Source: Alternaria dauci
Taxonomy: Eukaryota; Ascomycota; Dothideomycetes; Pleosporales; Pleosporaceae
Length of the DNA stretch: 64,000 nt
Reading direction: 5' to 3'
NCBI RefSeq assembly: GCF_042100115.1
Contig: NC_091275.1
Location: 2,666,001-2,730,000 of the forward strand
Every line of letters begins with the position of its first letter. Position 1 is the first letter of the stretch. The notes beneath the pieces are model-generated. The model ran no database searches. It was not told the DNA's origin and saw nothing but the letters and a program-made list of their open reading frames with translations. Positions 1 through 12,131 of this stretch are shown piece by piece. The position numbers were made by a program, and so were the translations under genes.

Positions 1-2611
1 TTAACCTGGGGAACGACCTCCGGTGCGGCTGGGGCCGGAGGCGCGGGGGGTGCTGAAGAAGGTACAGCAATAGATGCTACCGGCTCAGAGTGCATGGTGT
101 TGTATGCTTCGTACTGGAATCGGTTAGTAGGTGCGGGTCGTCCACAACGTAAAGAGTACTTACAGAAGTGAGGAAGTTGTTGCAGTCCCAGTCCCAGGAG
201 TCGAAGAGCTTGACACTGTTGCAAGCATCCTTGGTCCATGCGTTGCCGTATGCCAGTGGCGAATACACCGTGAAGACCGTGATAGCGATAGCCAGGAAAC
301 CAACAGCTGCTGCTTGACCGATAGCAGGGTACTGCCTTAGGCCGAAGACACTGAAGCGGTAGCTCACAAAGTCGAAGATCTGGCAAAGAGCGAGGATGGC
401 AAAGTACAGGGCGGGCAAGTAGTGGTGCAGGAACAGCTGACGCGCCATCAGGTAGAATGGGAAGTAATGGAAAGCCCATCCGAGAATGCTCATGCCAACC
501 TCGTAGTCGAAACGCTTGAAGGTGACGTTGCTGTAGTCGCGGTAGCCGCGCTGCCAGCGGAGGATTGCGATACCCTTGATAACGATGTAGAGAGCAATGA
601 GCGCGCTGGAGCTCCACCAGATCACTGGGTTGCCCAAAAGATAGATTTGACGGTTGTGCTTGCCCCAGAAGTTGATACCGCGGCGCAGAATTGGCCAAGA
701 TGGAGGACGGGAATCCCAGGCATGAGATTCAGTGAGGCCAGCGTTGGTCTTCCACATGACTTTCTGCAGCTCCCAGAACTTGCCAAAGAATCCGGGGTTA
801 CGGTAGTTGACCTTCTCGACCTCACCATCAACCATCAACGGGTGGACGTTGCCCTCGATATACCAGATGCTGTTGGGCAAGGTACCTTGCTTAGCGCAGG
901 TAACTTCTTGTTGCTCAAAGCCCCAGTCGGGAAGCTTGACTTTGTGCGAGAACAGCGCGCAGCCAGTCATGACGTGAATAAGCCTAAACTTGGTCTGAAT
1001 AGTTCGGACGCGCTTCTTAGCCACTGCTCCATCAGACTTGCTCTTAACAATCTCAATACGGAAGAGGTCGTTTGCATCGCCCTCGAAACCTTCATAGCCG
1101 TACGCAGAAACTTCGTTCTGCCAGTCAGCCTCGGTAACAGGTGGGCGGACATCGTGGGAGTGAAGGCGGCGGTCAGTAGTGATATGGTAGAGACGGACGA
1201 CACCACCATCCTCAATGTAAGTTGGGCCGATGTTGTCCCATGCCTTTGGGCTTGTAAGGTTTGGTCCAGTGTAGTCCTCAGGCATAATGGGAAGAGTCTG
1301 GTTCTCCATGATCCAAATGTTGTTCTCGTCCTTGTGGGGGTAGAGGGTGATTTGTTGCTGCTTGCTGCCGGTCGGGTACATGTGGCTGTGTGAATGAAGG
1401 TATCCGCCCTGAGTGTTCCAGTGGCGCAGAGAGACACGACTTCCATAGGCAACGTCAGCAGGGACAGCTTGCATGCCCTTGGAGTTCAATGTCGCTTGGA
1501 ATTCGGACGACATGAAGCCGTCGCCTTCGCCAGGGTTGACCAAGCAGATGAAATGGATTCCGAACATGGCCATGTAGAACGAGACGGGGATGACAATCAA
1601 GCAGAACACGCGGGCGAAGAAATGCTTGAACCACAATCGTGGTGTGACGTTCTTGGTGTCCCCAAGAAGGACCCAGAGTTGCACAAGCGTCAAGCTGCCA
1701 ACCCAGGCAATAGTAAACAGGCCAACCCACTTGACACTGACTGTCGCGCCGAGTCCGATACCGGTAGAGACCAACCAGAACCACCAGGATGGCTGGAAGG
1801 CCTTTGCGGGTCCTTGTTCGTGCTGATTCATGAAGCTTGTCCAGGCGAGTGCGGTAAAGGCTGTGAAGATGACGAGCGGCGAGTCGAGGAGGATAAGGCG
1901 GGACTGGGTCACAAGCGCGTTGTCTGGCTATGGTCAGTATATTAGGCAATACACTAGGGGGATATGACCTACCAAAGATGACGAGGCCAGCACCAAGGGC
2001 TGCGGTGGTAGTACGGCAGCCGGCAGCCTTCAGAGTAAGGAACATGGTCGGAATCGTCAAAACACCGAGAATGGCGGGCAACATGCGCATAGTGACATAT
2101 GGGACCTTGGGCTCCAGGTAGTCCTTGCCGATATCCTTGAAGTCGAAGTTTCCATCGAAGCCACCTAACCATCCTGCCAGTGTGATGAGGAGTTTCGCAA
2201 GCGGCGGGTGGACGTCCATGAAGAACCTGCCCTTGATGTATTTCGAAGCAAATCCACCGAAACTGAGAGCCGAGTCAGCGAACAAAGTCCTTCCGATTCT
2301 CGCTTCAACGATGCGACTTACTGGACTTCATCGAAGACAACGCTGGTAGGCTGTTGAATGCGGAAGAGGCGTACAACGGCAGCAACGGCAGTCAAGATAG
2401 CCAACAACGACCAGTCGGAGCCGGGGAGGTTGAAGATGTCATGGTCCTGCACTCCCTCGGAAGCATAGCCTTGGACCTTCTGCTGCTGCTGCTGCGTCTT
2501 TTGCTGCTTTCGGCCATTCGGTGCGGGCGACCGCGACTTGGAACGCGACTTGGATCTACGCGACGGAGGTTTCTCGCCTAGGTAGGCATTGGATGCCGAT
2601 AGGGTCGCCAT
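1..2611 (-). CDS. pmt1: Protein O-mannosyltransferase, PMT1 class (C-terminus off the window)
   Basis: ER multispanning enzyme that transfers mannose from dolichyl-phosphate mannose to Ser/Thr of secretory proteins. Coding exons on the minus strand are 2611-2322, 2262-1973, 1923-164 and 113-1; introns are 59, 49 and 50 bp, and each join restores conserved PMT sequence. 817 residues are visible. The cytosolic N-terminus is Ser/Arg- and Gln-rich. The first luminal loop has FDEVHFGGF (about 93-101) and MDVHPPLAK (about 112-120), the DE and DVHPP signatures of the family. An MIR region lies at about 350-540 (GGYLHSHSH, HSHDVRPPV, WGFEQQEV), followed by several membrane helices. Wording of the MIR loops matches the PMT1 rather than the PMT2 or PMT4 subfamily. 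After the last helix, exon 4 encodes a Pro/Ala-rich tail that is still open at base 1. The start is the first ATG of the first exon. It is transcribed divergently from the SF3A1 gene. Confidence 0.93.
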
Positions 2612-3412
2612 GACGGCGGGATGTGACGATGTGTCGTAGCTCGATCAGCTGGTAGACGGCGTTGTACCGAAAGTTGGGAACGCTACGAAGTTTCCACCGC
2701 AATCTAGATTGGAGCCACTTGGGGCCAATGTCGTAACAAAGAGGATTAAAGAGAGTTGGAAGAGAGTCCCATCTGGATGGGGAGAGAGAAGAAGTGGGAG
2801 TCTCAATGGTAGGCGCAACAGTTCAGGCTAGGGGGGAGGGTCCCGCGAGGAGTAGCGGTTGCGTACCAATTAACCCTTGTTGCAAGCTGTTCCTTACGAG
2901 GGGCCTTACCGAACTGGGAGGGCTGAAAATAGGTCAAGGCCCGTATAGAGCAGTCACTCCACGGAATCTTGCATCTATCTTGAATAGTGCAGGCAATCCT
3001 ATCAATATTAGTGGTCTGACGACTTGACAGCGATCCCAAGCCGAGGCGCCTTGGGTATTGCGCCGAGTACTTCAAAGTTCACCCTGACATCTGTGGCTGA
3101 TGTGTGGCTCAACTGTGGCTGGCGGCCATCGGCCCGGAACATCTTTCTCGCAGGAGCGGCGGCCTGTTGTACTATGGGAACTTTGCGACAACTCCAAGCC
3201 CAGTCGCCGCTCCCCCATCGTCCACGAACGCCCCACGCGATCTACGCGCAAGCCAGTGAAAGCAGGTAGTCGCGATTGAGGTCTTGTTCACAGCGCCCAA
3301 TAACTATCGCTTGTCCCTGCGCTAGTCATCGGTGTACCCATCTTTTGCGACTCGTAAACAGCACTCCCGACACCATCCCCCGAAACCGTAGCGAACATCA
3401 TCACAACGCGCC
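2612..3412. other. Divergent promoter region between PMT1 and SF3A1
   Basis: About 800 bases separate two divergent start codons. Short frames exist on both strands but none shows a protein-like pattern. It most likely holds both promoters and 5' leaders; no individual element could be assigned. Confidence 0.5.
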
Positions 3413-5034
3413 ATGGCCAATCCCAACGGTGAAGGCGCTCCTGCAGGGCCTCCGGAGCTCGATGTCAAGCCGCCAGCGAACCTGGTCATCCCCCCGCCCA
3501 ACGTGCGCGAAACGATTGCAAAGACGGCTGATTTCGTCGCCCGCCGAGGCGAAGTGCACTTCAATGGATTGAAGCAGCGTGTCGCGTCTGACCCTTCGGC
3601 GTCAAACAACCGCAACTTTGTGTTCGTCATGGAGGACGACCCCTACAACGCCTACTTCCTGTGGTACCTTCAGCAACTCAAGGAGGGTCACGGGCGGTCG
3701 GCTGGAAGTGCTAAGCAAGTGGTTGACAACAAGCCCAAGGGGCCACCAGAACCGCCCAAGTTCCGCTTCTCCGCGCGCATGCCAAATATTAGTGCAAAGG
3801 ATCTGGAGGTGCTGAAGCTCACGGCTCTATACACGGCGCGCGTGGGTGAGAACTGGCTGAAGGACTTGCGCAACCGTGAGTCTGGCAACTTCCAGTTTGA
3901 CTTTCTCCGACCAAACCATAGCTTCTTCCAGTTCTTCCGGTCGCTCGTTGAACAATACAAGATCCTGCTGGAGGAAGAAGCCACCGTCGAGGCACGTATC
4001 GAGGAGTTGCAGCAGAACATCAAGAACCGATTCCATGTGCTAGATCGCGCCAAGGGGCGTGCAGAGTATGTCAAACACGTGACTGCCCAGAAAGAGAAAG
4101 AAGAGAAGAAGGCGGAGGCTGAGAAGCAAGAGTATGCGACAGTCGACTGGCACGACTTCACAGTCATCGCGACTGTGCTCTTCGACGAGGTCGACGATGC
4201 AGCGGATCTGCCTCCCCCCGCACAGTTGAACGATCTACAGTCGCAGTCGCTCGAGCAGAAGGCTGCGGTCTCACTCTCCACCAGGCGTCTCGAAGAAGCC
4301 ATGCCCGACGAGATGACTTACTACAACGTCACACAGCAGCAGGTACCGCCGCCTCAAATGCCGCCAAACTATGCCCCTGCGGCACCGCCTGTGCAGCCAC
4401 CGTATGGTGTACCGTCCTATGTGCCTCCCCCTGTGCCCGACTACCGGACGCCGGCACAGATATCGCGCGAGGAAGAGCAAGCTCGACAGGCAAGGGAGCG
4501 GCAAATGGAGAGCGAGCAGCGCGCACGCGCTCAGGCTGCTGCTAGAGGAGCGCCTGGTCGCATTGTCACAGACTACGTCCCCCGCGCTGCCGCAAAGAAG
4601 GCAAACGTTCCGATGGCCGTGTGCCCTAACTGCAAGCAGCAAATCCCTTCAAACGAGATGGACGAGCACATTCGCAGTAAGTTCTCCCCCTTTTCCATCT
4701 TTCCAGAAACCTTCACTAACACTGTGTGTCAGTCGAACTGCTCGATCCACGCTGGAAGGAACAGCGCGACAAGGCTGAAGCCCGGTACTCTACCACAATC
4801 AACACCGCCGACGTCGCAAACAATCTCAAGCGTTTCGCTAGTCAGCGCGAAGATATCTACGACGGCGCTACCGGATTACCTATATCTGCAGAGGAAGAAG
4901 CTCGGAGGAAGAAGGCCGCGCTGTCGTACGACGGTCAACCTGATCCTGCCAAGGACGCTGCCCGTCTTTCACAGATGCAGAGCATGAACGTCCAGGAGCA
5001 GCTGCGCCGGATCCAAGAGAAGCATCGCCAATAG
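3413..5034 (+). CDS. SF3A1: Splicing factor 3A subunit 1 (Prp21/SF3A1-like)
   Basis: Nuclear subunit of the SF3a complex of U2 snRNP, needed for prespliceosome assembly. Exons 3413-4676 and 4733-5034 (56-bp intron) give 521 residues. Two SURP modules are visible, at about 25-92 (start INVRETIAK-type helix, DDPYNAYFLWYL) and about 117-186 (NHSFFQFFRSLVEQY). A charged coiled-coil follows, then a Pro/Gln-rich linker, a CPNC...H zinc-finger-like element (about 404-419) and a conserved segment after the intron (ELLDPRWKEQRDK, then VANNLKRFASQREDI). The protein ends soon after this block, so the ubiquitin-like domain at the C-terminus of the human protein is absent here. The ATG sits in a good fungal context (gccATGgc). 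Identification rests on domain order and conserved wording. Confidence 0.93.
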
Positions 5035-5441
5035 GGCGTATACACGAGTGAGTCTTGATTTTTCTTCTATGTGATTCGTTGTGGAGGATGTCGATTGCTC
5101 TGCTTGCATTGGGTGGCGTTTTTGGCCATGTCATTTGTGTATACCACCGACCAGAAGCCAGAAGAGCTTCGTCAATTTCGATAGTTCCGAGTCACTAGCT
5201 CGGTTGTAAAACAACAGCTGCCAAAGCTTAATGAAAAGTGTGCTTGAATATTGTGCTCCATCTGCAATTCGTTTCCGCGATGTTCAGCGTGGGGTAAGCT
5301 GTAGCAGTTTGTGTGCCTGCTTACTGCTCGGACCCTTCGAGGCTTCGCTCCGACATGTGCCCCAGCCCTATGACCTAACCAGCGACTTTTATTCCCAGGT
5401 CGCACCGTTCACATACACACTGCGGCACATCGTCCACAACC
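5035..5441. other. Intergenic, SF3A1 to Isd11
   Basis: About 400 bases holding the 3' flank of SF3A1 and the promoter of the next gene. No coding pattern or other element recognised. Confidence 0.5.
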
Positions 5442-6146
5442 ATGTCATTAACACAGGCAACAAAAGGCGACATGCCCTATCAAGTGCGCTCGCTCGTACG
5501 TACCCCTCCTACACTATTTCGTATCCGCTATTGCGACTCACGGGTGTCGCCGCCTGGGATTCGCGACCTACAATGCGCACTGCATCTCTACGCATACTGT
5601 ACAGGTGGACTGCGCGCGCACTTATCGCTTCCATTGTTGTAGAACGTCGACTAACCACTCTCTGCAGTACCGCTCCCTCCTGCGCCAGAGCAGCCAATTC
5701 GCCGCCTACAATTTCCGCGAATACGCCAAACGGAGAACTCGCGATGCATTCCGGGACAACAAGAACGTGACAGAAGAGCGGACAATACAAGAGCTGGTAC
5801 AGAAGGGCCTGAGTGAACTGCAAATGCTAAAGGTAAGATACACTTCTACCCGTTCGGTATTGGAGTGGAGGGGCTGCAGCGCGCGGCGGAAAAGGTGGCA
5901 AGCATAACAGGTCGCAATTTACAGACCCATCAGGCGACACATATTGTGGGATACGAGAATGGCAGATGGAGCGCAGAAGCATAATATGGGATGTACTGGA
6001 ATGCATACTGACTCGGTTCACAGAGACAAACGGTGATAAGCCAATTCTACCAGATCGACCGATTAGTCGTCGAAGGAGGGAAGGAGGGCAAGCAAAAGGG
6101 AAACAGAAATGACATCGTAAGAGTGAAGGATCAGGGGTGGGACTGA
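5442..6146 (+). CDS. ISD11: Isd11/LYRM4-like mitochondrial iron-sulfur accessory protein
   Basis: LYR-motif protein that binds and stabilises the cysteine desulfurase Nfs1 in the mitochondrial matrix for Fe-S cluster assembly. Exons 5442-5495, 5668-5832 and 6024-6146 give 113 residues; introns are 172 and 191 bp, long for this window. The join of exons 1 and 2 creates SLYRSLLRQ, the LYR motif, followed by [16 protein letters not shown], diagnostic of this family. Exon 3 gives [18 protein letters not shown], matching the conserved C-terminal helix. The second methionine (residue 11) could be the real start; the first is used because it is in frame with no upstream stop conflict. The C-terminal tail ([11 protein letters not shown] onward) is longer than in yeast. 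Confidence 0.9.
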
Positions 6147-6842
6147 GTAGTTCGTCACAAGTGCGGATACGATGATGAGACGACATGATCTTGTAACAAT
6201 ATGGCGTACATTGCATGTGGAAGCGGAGATATGCGCGGCAGCGGAACAGCTACGCCTGTCCCGACGACGATGAAAAGTCGAGAATGAGTATACTGTACTA
6301 TATCGTGCCTGTAATTCGACTCTATCGAATGAGATGTTCAGAGTACATATGAAATTTACATGACATCAAGGATTGGTACTTCCAGCGCACATAGAAAAGA
6401 CACGAGCCGTCATCACAGCAGCATGACTAGGATAGATTTGAATGTCTCGTGTCACGTCTTCTGTCATATACGTATTCTTGGAATTGCGGACCTTGTGAGT
6501 GGCTCGCTGGCATGCGTCATTGCGGAACTGGGGATCATCCGAACCACGAGGCTAGACCAGATGAAACAACATTGGGAAACTTCAAGAATTGAATGTGATA
6601 CTTAGGGTCGATACTCTCTATTCTATCGAAAGACCATTCAGGAGGCTAGTGATCGCGTCTCGAGATATGAGGCAGCGATCGCAGATGCACCCAAAACGGT
6701 CTAGCGGCGCACGGTTGTGCCTGCCATCTGCAAAGAGACGCGCTTCCCCTTCACGCATCGCGACTTCCCGACGCATTGCGCCGACTCTCATACCCACTTT
6801 CACCGCCTGATCCAGTCCTCATCGAGGAAACCACACGTCGCC
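6147..6842. other. Intergenic, Isd11 to uncharacterised nuclear-type protein
   Basis: About 700 bases without a protein-like frame. Contains the 3' flank of Isd11 and presumably the promoter of the gene beginning at 6843. Confidence 0.45.
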
Positions 6843-8708
6843 ATGGCACCGGTACGTCACCCCTCCCTCTGTTCGAGCGTGCATCCTCAAGCTGCTTGTG
6901 TCACATCGAGTTGCCGCTTTGCACGCGCGCGACGCAACACCGCTATTGCCGTCACGTGCATCGCATCTTGAACATTCCATCATCTTATGCAGGACACGTC
7001 TTGAAGAGATATCTTTGTGGTCTAGAGCCTTGCCTACGTGACGGGTGGTGATGAGTACCTCTCTGGTACCTGCGCTCCATTCGTGCAAAGCAGCGGCCAT
7101 GGCCTATTCTTTTCCCTTAACCTGAGCAAAGTAGCATGCGTGAACGTGTGCTTATCCGACAAGATGCTAACATCATGTGACTAGTTTCGGAACAGGGACC
7201 GATCTAACAGATCAGGGCGTGGCCAAATAGAACACAATGTGTTAGAAGGACTTCCCATCAGTCAATACCGGGAAGCCGAGATTATCATTGAGCCCAATTC
7301 GGCCGACAACAAACCTTTGGATAAGGATGCTTGGCCCGAACTACCCATGCCTCGAGATTCTCACATGTTGCCTGAGCATTCTCAACAGCTTCTGCGAGCA
7401 GCACGGTCCGGCAAGTTGTACAAGCCACCCGCGCCTCCAGAAGACGACAACGAGATGAAAGATGAAGAAGAAGAGACCAAAGAGATTCGTACCGGCTTCA
7501 CCATCAAAAAGTACGTCAAAGTTCCGCGACATCTAGAAGTTTCGGAACCAGAATATCTCGCAAAGAGAAGAAAGGGCCTACCGTCACCCTACGTCAACGG
7601 CCAGGTCGCGCAACCTGCATTGCGAGAGACCAAAGTAAAGAAGCTTGATGCTGACGGTAATGTGGCTGTTTACAAAGTGCTCGTACCAGAAGGTCAGGCT
7701 GTAGAAGGCGAAGTTCAACCTACAGACGCCGCGATCGAGGTTGCACCGGCCACCGCGGCACCAGGCACCATTGTTGAGGGAGTCGGTGTGGTGAACGCGG
7801 AGGGTGTGGTTGTAGCTAACGACATTCTACAACAAACGCCACCTAGGCGAAGGCCGCCACCTCCCAAGAAGAAGGTGAAGCGTGGAGGTCCGGGCAGGGG
7901 GAAGAAGAAGGTCGTCTTCGCCGAGGGTGGGGCAGAGCAAGGAACACCAACATCAATGGCTGGTGGTGACTTGCTGGGCGTACCAGGCGTCAAACGGGAG
8001 GACGGATCAGTAGCACCTTCGGATGGCGGAGATACACCAATGGCAGACGCTGGCGGCGAGGAAGAAGAAGGTTCTGGCGAAGAGGGCTCGGAAGATGAGG
8101 ATCAAGACATGGAGCATACCTCGAACCCAACGACTCCTCAGGCATCTTCTGTAGCCCCTACCAGCGGCCTAGCGAACGAGATATCTAGTTTCACAGACGC
8201 TACTCTAACAGAAGACGCCGCGTTAGCAACCGAAGCACCACCGACTTCCAACGAGCCTTCTCAAGATAACGCAATAATCGAAAGGACCGCACTCGAAGCC
8301 GTCCCGGACGACACGGTCATGCAAACGCCGAAGCGTGACCCATCAAGTTCACCCGATCTACCGCTCTCTACCGTATCCCATAGTCGCCAGAATTCTATGA
8401 ACCAGATCTCGACTTCTGCTACCACCACAGAAGCCCTTGTTTCTGGAGATGCTCCGAGTGAAGCCCCAGCCCCAACAGTGGAAGAGGACGCGGCACCAGT
8501 GCCTGTGGTCGCATCTGAGCCGGAGTCCCAGCCCGAACCCGAACCCGAATCTGTACCAGCACCCGTGCCCGAAGCTAAGCCTATACCTGAGCCTGAATCT
8601 GTGCAACAAGAATCAGTCGCTCCTTCTGCACCACGTTCAGAACCAGACCCTATGGGAAGTCTTGAGCGACAGTTGGAGAAAGACAACGAGGATATTGGGG
8701 GGTCATAG
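6843..8708 (+). CDS. Uncharacterised acidic/basic protein, probably nuclear
   Basis: Not recognised as a named family. Exon 1 is only 9 nt (6843-6851, Met-Ala-Pro); after a 333-bp intron exon 2 runs 7185-8708, giving 510 residues. The model is preferred because the frame of the long exon has no ATG near its start but is open back to the acceptor ctag at 7181-7184, and ATGGCACCG followed by gtacgt supplies a start in phase. The N-terminal part (about 20-125) looks conserved and folded: EGLPISQYREAEIIIEP, WPELPMPRDSHMLP, RTGFTIKKYVKVPRHL. A basic patch near 215-235 (PPKKKVKRGGPGRGKKK) resembles a nuclear localisation signal or degenerate AT-hook. It is followed by a Glu/Asp-rich stretch and a long Ser/Thr/Pro/Glu tail with PEPE repeats. 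A short internal exon inside the long intron cannot be excluded. Confidence 0.78.
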
Positions 8709-9272
8709 AATGGCCAAGCGCAATACTTTCTGAGTCCAAAAGCTTGGTTCATGTGCAGTATATGGTGTGCAACTGCAACAGGAAGGCGACCAAAGAATAG
8801 AGTCGGGGGCTCTCGTGGTTAAATGTGAGCGATTGTGGGTGCATACGTTTCTAGGATTTGAATACGGTATTGGTCTCTGGTTAGGCGTCACGCACATCAT
8901 TGTATTAATATCAACTTCTCACTTTTCTAGTCATCTTTCGCTAGCACACAACCTTCCAATTCCTCAGTTGTTGAGGACTCTTCTCCGGCATGTTTTCGTT
9001 GCATATTGCCGTTATCGATGTAGATATGAGGGTTGCGATCAGATGCGCTACCCCACAATCCAACGCACGCTCATACGTCATTTTCGACTTTCCCCGTCGG
9101 AAACAGCACTTGTCCCAACCTCACTAACCAGCCTTGGAGACACTAACGCGACAAAGGCGGGTAGTTTCCCGTGCTATCGACCTTGTGCTCAAGCCTATAT
9201 ATAGGGGACTGATTAGACAGCACTTGAGTCTTACGTCCCAGGAAACCTCTTGAGATCGGATAAGCAGATACC
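8709..9272. other. Intergenic with promoter of the amidohydrolase gene
   Basis: About 560 bases between same-strand genes; no coding pattern. The downstream half carries a clear TATA-like element listed separately. Confidence 0.5.
9196..9203 (+). promoter_or_regulatory. TATA-like element upstream of the M20 amidohydrolase
   Basis: TATATATA lies about 70 bases before the ATG at 9273, a plausible spacing for a fungal core promoter. Assigned by sequence and position only. Confidence 0.45.
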
Positions 9273-10595
9273 ATGCCTTCGATAAGCGAGATCGTAAAGG
9301 CAAACCAGCCGGACATAGCATCGTATGAGGAGCTCTGTAAGTGCTCTTTTCGTTCCAGGTAGGCTAGCATTAACAGCTATCCAGACAGATGGTTTCACAC
9401 GCACCCCGAGCTCTCTTTCCAAGAAGCCAAAACTGCCGAGGCCATCGTAAAACATCTTGAGACCTTCAAGGCTTTCACAATTCACACCTCTATCGGTGGT
9501 CACGGCATCGCTGCCAGCTTCTCGAACGGCCCTGGAAAGACCCTCCTCTTACGTGCTGACATCGATGCGCTACCTGTTGAGGAGAAGACCGGACTGAACT
9601 ATGCGAGTACGGCGCGCATGAAGGACCTAGATGATGTTGAGAAACCCGTTATGCATGCTTGTGGCCATGACATGCACATCACAGCGTTGCTTGCGGCGGC
9701 GGAAACTTTGGTCAAGTGTAAAGACGCGTGGAGTGGGGAGCTGATTCTAGTATTCCAACCCGCGGAAGAGAGGGCAGGCGGTGCGCAGAACATGGTGGAT
9801 GATGGGCTTTACAAGAAGGTCAAGGAGCCAGACGTCGTTGTAGGTGCGCATGTCATGCCAGAAAGAGCCGGTGTCATAGGAACGAAGCATGGTTTGATTG
9901 CCAGCTCTGCAGATCGATTCCAACTCCGAATTGAGGGCCGACAAGCCCACGCATCCACCCCACACCGCGGCATCGACCCCATCCTTCAGGCCGCCTCTAC
10001 CATCATGCGTCTCCAATCCATCGTAGCGCGAGAAGTAGACCCTCTGGACTTTGCCGTCGTAACAGTCTCTGCCTTCCACGCCGGTGACGCCGAAAACATC
10101 ATCCCCTCCGAAGCCAACCTGAAGATCGACGTCCGCGCCGCTCTACCCCAAACCCGCGAACGTGTACTCGCGAGCGTGAAGCGCATCGTCTTCGCCGAGG
10201 CCGAAGCATCAAACAATCCGAATGTTCCTACCCTGACACCTACAACACAGTTCCCCTTGCTCTTCAACGACGCTGATATCACCAATGCACTCGAAGAGTC
10301 ATTCTCAGCTCACTTCCAGCCCGGCAAGCATTCTTACCAGTCTGACATTGCGCGCTTGCAGGGATCGGAAGACTTTGGCATCTTGGCTACAGCGATCGGT
10401 AAGCCGAGTTGCTTTTTCCTGTACGGAGGCACGGATCCGGCGGTGTGGGATAAGGCGGAGAAAGAGGGGAGACTCAGTGAGGATGTTCCAGGAAATCATA
10501 GTCCATTCTTTGCACCGGTTGTGCAGCCTACGTTGACGGTGGGGATGGAGGGATATGTTGTTGCTGCATTGACCTTTTTGAAGAAAGGAGAGTGA
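9273..10595 (+). CDS. M20-family amidohydrolase/peptidase (hippurate or IAA-amino-acid hydrolase type)
   Basis: Zinc-dependent amidohydrolase of the M20D group, which cleaves N-acyl amino acids. Exons 9273-9336 and 9385-10595 (48-bp intron) give 424 residues. The splice restores ELYRWFHTHPELSFQE, the usual N-terminal signature. Metal-site elements are all present: LLRADIDALP, HACGHDMH (residues about 112-119, Cys114 and His116), PAEE (Glu149/Glu150), GAHV (His177) and a C-terminal GNHSPFF (His about 393). The lid/dimerisation domain is marked by RIEGRQAHASTPHRGIDP. No signal peptide is seen, so it is probably cytosolic. The substrate cannot be told from sequence; fungal members are annotated as amidohydrolases, aminoacylases or carboxypeptidases. 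Confidence 0.9.
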
Positions 10596-11084
10596 GGGAG
10601 CTGTTAGGGTTTGCTTTTGCGGCAGAAGGCGAGTGCCATGGGCGTTCTACGTGGAAAGGTATGGTGCAAGGGAGTAAGATGCTTTGAGTGGAGATATTGG
10701 TGAGAGTTGTAGCCATTAATCTTAAGCGTACTTGAGGTGAAGCTCCTTTAACCACATTTCCTCGTACTTTCTCCTATGTTTCCAGTTTTCTTAGTATGGG
10801 TACACAAGTTTTACATCAGTGATTGTCCCAATCATCCTCTCATATGGCTTAGTTCTGTCAATCTCATCCGCTGAACGAATATCCCTAATCATTGAAGACC
10901 AAAGCTCCACCGGTTTCTGGAACCCCACCGTTATCTAGGTACTGCCTAGATAGTCCGGCAGATGTAGAATGAAGTTTTTAGAGAGATTCCGACTATACCT
11001 AGGTAGCGTCAACGCAAATTCATCTTAGATATCAGGGAGTAACGGCTGAAAATCTCGTCGGGGAGGTCCGCTTACTACATTGTC
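10596..11084. other. Intergenic between convergent genes
   Basis: About 490 bases between the 3' ends of the amidohydrolase (plus) and the small membrane protein (minus). Nothing coding recognised. Confidence 0.5.
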
Positions 11085-11727
11085 CTATGGTTCGGCCCGT
11101 CGTGTTGACATCATGGGTGTCGGCCTGGGAGTGGTGGCCTGCACTCGCGACATTGGGATCTCGTCATCGGTGGACATGTCCTTTTTCTTATCGACAATGG
11201 CGATTATGAGATCAGGAATCGGCATGAACCAGAGTAGACTTTTGTTTGTCAGCGTCATCGTGTGTGCGTCGCAAACCAGGTGTGCTTACAGTTCCAAACC
11301 CCCCAGAGTAGTCCTTGCAAGGAACGTTGGAAGGTGGGCTTTGGAATTCAATTGCCGCGATTGTGAGCCCAATACCAGGACAATCCCGGTATCGACTAAC
11401 CAGAATGCGGTCATGAATACGTGTATTCCAAGTGATACATTATCGTTTTGCGCTGTCGTGAACGCATACAGCTGTGCGATAGAGTAGGCGCATGTCAGGA
11501 TCGTGAGGACGGCCTAAATATCATGATAAGCTATGCATCCGGAACGAGGTTCCAATACGTACAAGAGTTATAGAGTACACCAGAACGTTATCTGCCTGAA
11601 ATTGGATAATGTGGGCATTTAAACCAAGGATGACGATTGCAAACAACAGTCGCGCAGTGTACGTGGCTACAAACTGAATGTCTTTCGGCAACGAACGAGT
11701 TTGGAAGTATGCTGGTGCTCTGCTCAT
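11085..11727 (-). CDS. Small four-helix membrane protein (MARVEL-like)
   Basis: Coding exons on the minus strand are 11727-11563, 11513-11290 and 11238-11085; introns of 49 and 51 bp have clean borders (gtacgt..ttag and gtaagc..aaag). The product is 180 residues with four hydrophobic segments: about 17-40 (ARLLFAIVILGLNAHIIQF), 48-75, 86-108 (FMTAFWLVDTGIVLVLGS) and 122-145 (LGGLELLLWFMPIPDLIIAI). It ends in a short charged cytoplasmic tail with KKKDMSTDDE. The layout, length and short polar loops resemble fungal MARVEL-domain proteins, but no specific function can be assigned. Joining the three exons keeps one uninterrupted hydrophobic pattern, which supports the model. Confidence 0.75.
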
Positions 11728-12131
11728 GATGTTTGGTTAAGGCAAGAGAATGATCGACTAATGAAGTCTTTGGCGTAGGAGCATGTGAGCAGTGGATGGA
11801 GATATGACTACGAGAGATAGAGATGATGGCAGTAAGTGTAAACTTTCTTATACAGAGATACTAAGCCCACGAAAAGTACTCGCAAGTGTCTGAGACATCT
11901 TCGAATCATGCGCCTGTGTCTGTTTGGCTACGCGACATGTATTGGACCCGTCGAAAGACATCCAAGACCCAGAGACTCCTCAAACCGCATACGTTGTACT
12001 CAAGACTTTGCACAACCCTGTTCCATCCTAGTCACTAACTGCATGTGTGAGCATTCCCCCTTGAGATGCTCTTCAAGATCATAATCTCAAAATCTAAATT
12101 ATCTTGCTTCTGTGGATGACAAGTGCATCCC
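11728..12131. other. Intergenic, upstream of the MARVEL-like gene
   Basis: About 400 bases. Likely promoter of the minus-strand membrane protein; no further element identified. Confidence 0.4.

Noticed and set aside
422..1393. 323-codon plus-strand frame
   Set aside because: It is the antisense of the well-supported PMT1 exon 3.
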